A DNA stretch of 19,097 bases from Gammaproteobacteria bacterium (lineage in GTDB: Bacteria; Pseudomonadota; Gammaproteobacteria; GCA-001735895). The notes below the pieces were generated by a model, which saw only the letters and a program-made list of their open reading frames with translations, did no database searches and was not told where the DNA came from. This document shows positions 15,393-19,097 of the stretch, one piece after another; within the stretch, counting starts at the first letter, position 1; each line of letters begins with the position of its first letter. The translations under genes and the position numbers were made by a program. Where the stretch lies: contig JARFPR010000262.1 of the NCBI GenBank assembly GCA_029288195.1, positions 1 to 19,097 on the forward strand, given 5' to 3'.

Positions 15393-16739
15393 TCAAATCG
15401 TCTGGAATCCGAGACTGCTCCTCAGGCCACCTAATTTTGCGGCGCTGAAATTCAACTCAATATTGTAAGACTCGACAATATCAGCGACCACCGCCAGCCC
15501 TATGCCCTGCCCTTCCGTGGCCTGGTCAAGACGTGTACCTCGATTCAGTATCTGTTGTATTTGTTCCCCGGGCAGGCCATCGCCATCATCTTCAATTGCC
15601 AGTGTCATCGACCTGGACTCGCTTGTGCTGGCTTCGATCAAAATCCTTTTCTTACCATATTTGAAGGCGTTATCCAGTAAATTCCCGACTACTTCGAGGC
15701 AATCCCCTTCATCCATACGCAGCAGTATTTGAGCCGGAAGGTCGCGCTCGACAACGATACCTTTTTCCTGGTAAACCTTTTCCAGCGCAGACAGGAGCTT
15801 GTCGACAATCTTGATCAGGTCAACCGGTTTGCTAATGCGAATATCGGACGAACCGGTCGTTTTTTGCAGTTGGTAAGAAACGATCTGGTTCATGCGTTCG
15901 GTTTGATCGCGCAGGGTCTCGATATGTGCCTGATCGATAGCGTCCTGATCACTCAAGCCGGTTAATACCGCGAGCGGTGTTTTCAGACTATGGGCAAGAT
16001 CATCCATCGCGTTGCGGTAACGCTGGCGCTGGTATTGTTCCCGTTTCAACAGAATATTCAGGTTTTCAGTTAGCGGAGCGATCTCAGCGGGATAATCCTG
16101 CTCGAATCCCGACTGCTTTTGATCTTCGATGGCCTTAACTTCGAGTCTGATTTGCTGCAGTGGTCGCAGGCTCCAGCGGGTAACAAGATACATAATGACC
16201 AATAGCAGAATCGTGGTTATGATCAGCCAGGCCCATAGCGTTTGCCTGAATCGGTTGAGCTGTTCGAAATAATCGACCGCGTTACGCCAGATAACCACTT
16301 CATAGCGTTGCAGCTGGTTATTGACGTCCGGCCACTGCAGTGAAAAACCGAGCCGGAAGTATGGTGTTGCAAGGTGCTCTATTGTCTGGAAATCCCATTC
16401 TCCGGGATCTATCCCGCCAATTGCCGGGAAACTGACGGTAATCGACTCGGAACGCCAGATTTCGCGTTTATACCGGTTGTACAAAAGCGCGTACAGCCCC
16501 GAATTTCGAATCACCAGGCCCGGTTCGAACAATCGATCTTCAGATACGGTAATACTGAGACCCCGGCTGTCCTGATCGACCGCGGCTAACAGGCTGTATA
16601 TCAGTAGTTGCAGCCCGTCTTCCTCCGCCTGCAGCGCCCGTTTTACGACGGCACGCTCCAGCGCAATCGCGGTGAGCACCATGAATACAACCAGCACCAC
16701 CATCGATACCAGCGTCAGCCTGGATTTAATCGATTTCAC
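15393..16739 (-). CDS. PhoQ-like sensor histidine kinase
   Basis: This 448-residue inner-membrane kinase pairs with the response regulator just upstream. It has a membrane span at about 9-27, a periplasmic sensor region of about 140 residues, and a second span at about 168-187. A HAMP-like linker (RWSLRPLQQI) is followed by the phospho-acceptor box DDLAHSLKTPLAVL with His250. The catalytic domain has N-box NLLDNAFKYG (353-362, Asn357), G1 box DDGDG (384-388) and G2 box GQGIGL (410-415). E. coli PhoQ has the very similar HSLKTPLAVLQ. I see no acidic cluster like that of enteric PhoQ in the sensor region. The GTG start at 16739 has AAAGAG 7 nt upstream and an in-frame stop just before it. Confidence 0.93.
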   Translation of the reverse strand: MKSIKSRLTLVSMVVLVVFMVLTAIALERAVVKRALQAEEDGLQLLIYSLLAAVDQDSRGLSITVSEDRLFEPGLVIRNSGLYALLYNRYKREIWRSESITVSFPAIGGIDPGEWDFQTIEHLATPYFRLGFSLQWPDVNNQLQRYEVVIWRNAVDYFEQLNRFRQTLWAWLIITTILLLVIMYLVTRWSLRPLQQIRLEVKAIEDQKQSGFEQDYPAEIAPLTENLNILLKREQYQRQRYRNAMDDLAHSLKTPLAVLTGLSDQDAIDQAHIETLRDQTERMNQIVSYQLQKTTGSSDIRISKPVDLIKIVDKLLSALEKVYQEKGIVVERDLPAQILLRMDEGDCLEVVGNLLDNAFKYGKKRILIEASTSESRSMTLAIEDDGDGLPGEQIQQILNRGTRLDQATEGQGIGLAVVADIVESYNIELNFSAAKLGGLRSSLGFQTI

Positions 16740-16784
16740 CTTAGTGCTCTTTCAACATTATAAATACGAGTTCAGTAAGCTTGT

Positions 16785-17471
16785 CTAGCTTGGCTCCGCA
16801 CGCTGCAGCGTGAAACGATAGCCTCGTCCACGCAGGGTTTCAATTGGCTTTAGGCTTTCGTCAGGATCCAGTTTCTGGCGTAAACGTCGAATAAACACTT
16901 CAATGACATTACTGTCATTGTCCGATTCATCATCATATAAGTGCTCGGTTAAAACCGTCTTCGAGATCACCTCTCCGGCATGCAGCATCAGGTATTCCAG
17001 CACCTTGTACTCGTAGGCCGTTAAATCCAGCTCACGCTCGTCGACATAGATTCGCTGGGCCGCGGTATCGAGGCTGACCGGAGAGCATACGATGCGCGAA
17101 TCCGACCATCCCGAAGCACGCCTGATCAGTACACGAATTCGCGCCATCATTTCCTCGTGGTGGAAAGGCTTGACCAGGTAATCATCGGCACCCGCGTCGA
17201 GTCCCTCTACCTTGTCCTGCCAGCGACCCCTGGCGGTCAGGATCAGGATCGGAATTTTGTTGGCCTGGTCGCGGATCTGGTTAATCACTTCAAGGCCCGA
17301 CATTTTTGGCAGCCCCAGGTCGATAATGGCAACATCGGCCGGATATTCCTGCACCAGGTAAAGGCCATCGGCACCATTGTCAGCGCTGTCGACCGCAAAA
17401 CCCTCGGATTTCAAACGTGTGACAATTTGCTGCTGGATATCGACATCGTCTTCTATGACTATCGCTCGCAT
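16785..17471 (-). CDS. PhoP-like OmpR-family response regulator
   Basis: This 228-residue DNA-binding regulator is phosphorylated at Asp51 in the receiver domain (IIDLGLPKMSG). The acidic pocket is Asp8/Asp9, with Thr79 in ILTA and Lys101 in LVKPFHHEE. The stretch RGRWQDKVEGLDAGADDYLVKPFH is strikingly like E. coli PhoP ([23 protein letters not shown]). The C-terminal winged helix (about 130-225) contains LTAYEYKVLEYLM, EVFIRRLRQKL and the ending TLRGRGYRFTL. It lies 45 bp before the kinase gene in the same direction, and follows the glycine-zipper gene by 29 bp, so the three may be one transcript. Confidence 0.95.
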   Translation of the reverse strand: MRAIVIEDDVDIQQQIVTRLKSEGFAVDSADNGADGLYLVQEYPADVAIIDLGLPKMSGLEVINQIRDQANKIPILILTARGRWQDKVEGLDAGADDYLVKPFHHEEMMARIRVLIRRASGWSDSRIVCSPVSLDTAAQRIYVDERELDLTAYEYKVLEYLMLHAGEVISKTVLTEHLYDDESDNDSNVIEVFIRRLRQKLDPDESLKPIETLRGRGYRFTLQRAEPS

Positions 17472-17500
17472 AGGATTTCTCGCATATCTGATAATAAATA

Positions 17501-18067
17501 TTAGATCACAGGCGTAATTTGAATGCGCATTTTTATCCGCTTACCGGGATCATAGGGCATCTCGACGTGATAACGCCTGCCACGATACTTGTAGGTCACG
17601 TCATAACCATCGACGACCTCCTCGTAGTTCACCTGGTGCCGGGTCTTGCAATGCTCCTCGTAGCCGACAACTTTACTGTCGTGCTGTTGCGAGTGCCCGT
17701 TGACCGCATCATGACCGATTTGCGCACCGATGAGTGTGCCAACGGCGGTGGCAACTTTATTTCCCCTTCCTTTACCAAACTGGTGACCGACAATACCCCC
17801 AATCAGGCCGCCGGCAAGCATGCCCCCGGCTGAATTGGGGTAATGTTCACGGGTGTGATATACCGGCTCTTCCCGGCACTCGCGTACTGGCCTGGATACC
17901 TGCACCTCACGGTAGATCGGGCGCACATCGACCACTTTCGCGTATTCGAATAGATCCTGTCGGGGGCTATCTCGATACTGCTTCTGGCCGTGATTTTTAT
18001 GTTCCGCGCCAGCTGAGCCGGCAAATACCAGGATCGCAACAGCAATGGTTGTTTGCAGAGTTTTCAT
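17501..18067 (-). CDS. Glycine-zipper 2TM envelope protein (17-kDa antigen-like)
   Basis: This 188-residue exported protein starts with a signal peptide (MKTLQTTIAVAILVFAGSAGA, cleavage near residue 21). A glycine-zipper segment at about 79-122 follows, with NSAGGMLAGGLIGGIVGHQFGKG and AVGTLIGAQIGHDA. Such segments resemble the Rickettsia 17-kDa surface antigen and SlyB-like proteins and usually insert in or lie on the outer membrane. Two cysteines (Cys64, Cys140) flank the zipper and might form a disulfide. The tail (KYRGRRYHVEMPYDPGKRIKM) matches a conserved C-terminal pattern in these proteins. The start is firm because GGAGA stands 6 nt upstream. It heads a possible operon with the PhoP/PhoQ-like pair; E. 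coli slyB is PhoP-controlled, and that parallel is inference. Confidence 0.85.
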   Translation of the reverse strand: MKTLQTTIAVAILVFAGSAGAEHKNHGQKQYRDSPRQDLFEYAKVVDVRPIYREVQVSRPVRECREEPVYHTREHYPNSAGGMLAGGLIGGIVGHQFGKGRGNKVATAVGTLIGAQIGHDAVNGHSQQHDSKVVGYEEHCKTRHQVNYEEVVDGYDVTYKYRGRRYHVEMPYDPGKRIKMRIQITPVI

Positions 18068-18099
18068 GCCTGTCTCCTACTTTTATCAGTATGGCCCGC

Positions 18100-18105
18100 A
18101 ATATA
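18100..18105 (-). promoter_or_regulatory. Probable -10 box upstream of the glycine-zipper gene
   Basis: On the minus strand TATATT (plus-strand AATATA at 18100-18105) lies 32 bp before the start. The -35 region falls inside the 9-bp repeat array, and GCTTGG at 18122-18127 with a 16-bp spacer is a poor match. A poor -35 with adjacent repeats is typical of an activator-dependent promoter. Confidence 0.45.
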
Positions 18106-18109
18106 AGCG

Positions 18110-18145
18110 GAACCAACTGAACCAAGCCTTAACAAGCTTAACGAA
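18110..18145. repeat. Four 9-bp-spaced direct-repeat units upstream of the glycine-zipper/PhoPQ-like cluster
   Basis: On the plus strand the units are GAACCAACT, GAACCAAGC, CTTAACAAG and CTTAACGAA, at 18110, 18119, 18128 and 18137. The first two share GAACCAA and the last two share CTTAAC, so the array is two tandem pairs with a strict 9-bp period. It lies at and just upstream of the -35 region of the minus-strand glycine-zipper gene. OmpR-family regulators usually use repeats spaced 10-11 bp, so the 9-bp period is unusual and the binding protein is unknown. Confidence 0.5.
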
Positions 18146-18241
18146 CTTTTCACCGTGAATTATGGTGGCGTCTCACAAGATTCCGATACGTCAACCCAGC
18201 GTGCGCTGGGGGGCCCTTTACACGGGAATGACCAGGATTGC

Positions 18242-19097
18242 TTAGTCCCGACGCAGCTTGTCGCTGATTGCGATCGGAGTCGGATAACGTGCCACAACAT
18301 AGTATGAAGAGAAAACAAAACTGGCCAGGGTCGCAATCTGGATCAGGTAGGATACCTCTGCTCGAACAATTGCAAGCTCGGTCGCCATGACGGCAATCAG
18401 CAACGAAAATTCACTCATTTGACCAAGGCGCATGGCAATTTCGGTTGATTGTCCGGGGCCCTCCTGATTGAGGCGCATCAACAAGCGATATAGCGCTGGT
18501 TTGACGGCTATTGCAATCAGGGTTAATCCCAACGCTTCGAGCCATATCGCCGGTAGAACGCCGAGGTTAAAATTGGCACCGAGCGCGACAAAGAAAATAA
18601 TCAGGAAGAAATCGCGTAGCGGCTTTAGATTTTCCGAGATGAATAGTGCGATCGGGCTGCGTGCGATCGAAACCCCGGCAATGAATGCGCCAATTTCATA
18701 AGACAGCCCTATTTGTTCGGCAACTTCGGCCACGCCAAGGCACCATCCCACCGCGAGCAGAAATATGTACTCCTGGATGCGGTCGAAGCGCCTGATCAGC
18801 ATCGACAGAAGGTATCTCTCCAGCAGGTAGCAGGCCAACACCAGTAATGGAAACGCGATTAACGGTTTACTCATGGCATACCAACCGAAATCCGAACTGG
18901 CACTGCCCTCCAGCAGCAGTAACAGAAAGATTGCGATGATATCCTGCAGCAGCAGAATACTGATAATGACCTCGCCGGTATGCTGATGGTGCAGTACCGT
19001 GGTTGGAATCAGTTTCAAACCGATGATCGTGCTGGAAAACATCAGCGCGGATCCAACAATCAGGGCCTCGATATGGGTATAACCAAATGCCAGGCTG
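18242..19097 (-). CDS. CPA2-family cation:proton antiporter, C-terminal part (cut by window edge)
   Basis: About 284 residues of a polytopic membrane protein are visible; the N-terminus lies past the right edge. GYTHIEALIVGSALMFSSTIIGLKL and VIISILLLQDIIAIFLLLLLEG match the KefB/KefC-type antiporter family, with the conserved QD pair. The segment IGLSYEIGAFIAGVSIA is also typical. Members exchange K+ or Na+ for protons. The protein stops at DKLRRD soon after the last membrane span, without the NAD-binding TrkA-N domain found in KefB and KefC. It is separated by 174 bp from the divergently regulated glycine-zipper gene on the same strand, so the two probably have separate promoters. Ion specificity cannot be told. 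Confidence 0.9.
   Translation of the reverse strand, partial: SLAFGYTHIEALIVGSALMFSSTIIGLKLIPTTVLHHQHTGEVIISILLLQDIIAIFLLLLLEGSASSDFGWYAMSKPLIAFPLLVLACYLLERYLLSMLIRRFDRIQEYIFLLAVGWCLGVAEVAEQIGLSYEIGAFIAGVSIARSPIALFISENLKPLRDFFLIIFFVALGANFNLGVLPAIWLEALGLTLIAIAVKPALYRLLMRLNQEGPGQSTEIAMRLGQMSEFSLLIAVMATELAIVRAEVSYLIQIATLASFVFSSYYVVARYPTPIAISDKLRRD

Noticed and set aside
18128..18142. PhoP or PmrA box upstream of the glycine-zipper gene
   Set aside because: The CTTAAC units resemble half-sites of a PmrA box but are spaced 9 bp apart, not 11, so I report a repeat array without naming the regulator.
18195..18210. Hairpin CCCAGC-GTGC-GCTGGG as a terminator for the antiporter gene
   Set aside because: The stem is GC-rich and lies about 31 bp after the antiporter stop, but no T-run follows it in the minus direction, so it is at best a weak candidate.

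Overview
This window reads as an ordinary chromosomal segment of a non-enteric gammaproteobacterium. The main evidence is the gene order dsbD–aroQ–accB–accC–prmA–(zinc-ribbon DUF3426 gene)–dusB–fis–purH–purD. From general knowledge this closely matches the arrangement in Pseudomonas and related lineages. The fxsA–groES–groEL order is likewise typical of Gammaproteobacteria. Base composition looks moderate. I see no transposase, integrase, CRISPR array, tRNA, rRNA or phage gene.

Left part (1-1191, minus strand): fxsA lies upstream of groES and the start of groEL. The groESL control region (627-711) has a perfect CIRCE/HrcA operator, a sigma70-type promoter overlapping it, and a clear heat-shock sigma32-type promoter upstream. 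Divergently, cutA–dsbD–tlpA (1314-4590, plus strand) form a cassette with 4-bp stop/start overlaps. It encodes a CutA-like protein, a large DsbD-type transmembrane reductase with two N-terminal periplasmic domains instead of one, and a membrane-anchored TlpA-like thioredoxin.

Centre (4726-14820, plus strand): aroQ–accB–accC–prmA and a DUF3426 zinc-ribbon membrane protein are tightly packed. They supply the shikimate-pathway dehydratase, the biotin carrier and biotin carboxylase of acetyl-CoA carboxylase, and the L11 methyltransferase. A SulP-family anion transporter with a STAS domain then sits between the DUF3426 gene and dusB–fis, a position where I would not expect it from the usual synteny. 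purH and purD follow, covering late and early steps of purine synthesis.

Right part (14822-19097): after purD come three small reading frames: a possible 19-codon ORF, a 66-aa zinc-ribbon protein and a 42-aa single-span membrane peptide with a good ribosome-binding site. A minus-strand cluster follows: a glycine-zipper envelope protein, a PhoP-like response regulator and a PhoQ-like histidine kinase. Its upstream region carries four 9-bp-spaced direct-repeat units. The window ends inside a CPA2-type cation/proton antiporter.

No obviously new multi-gene system is visible. The items most worth a second look are the duplicated DsbD sensor/donor domain, the combined CIRCE plus sigma32 control of groESL, the small genes after purD, and the repeat array ahead of the two-component cluster.
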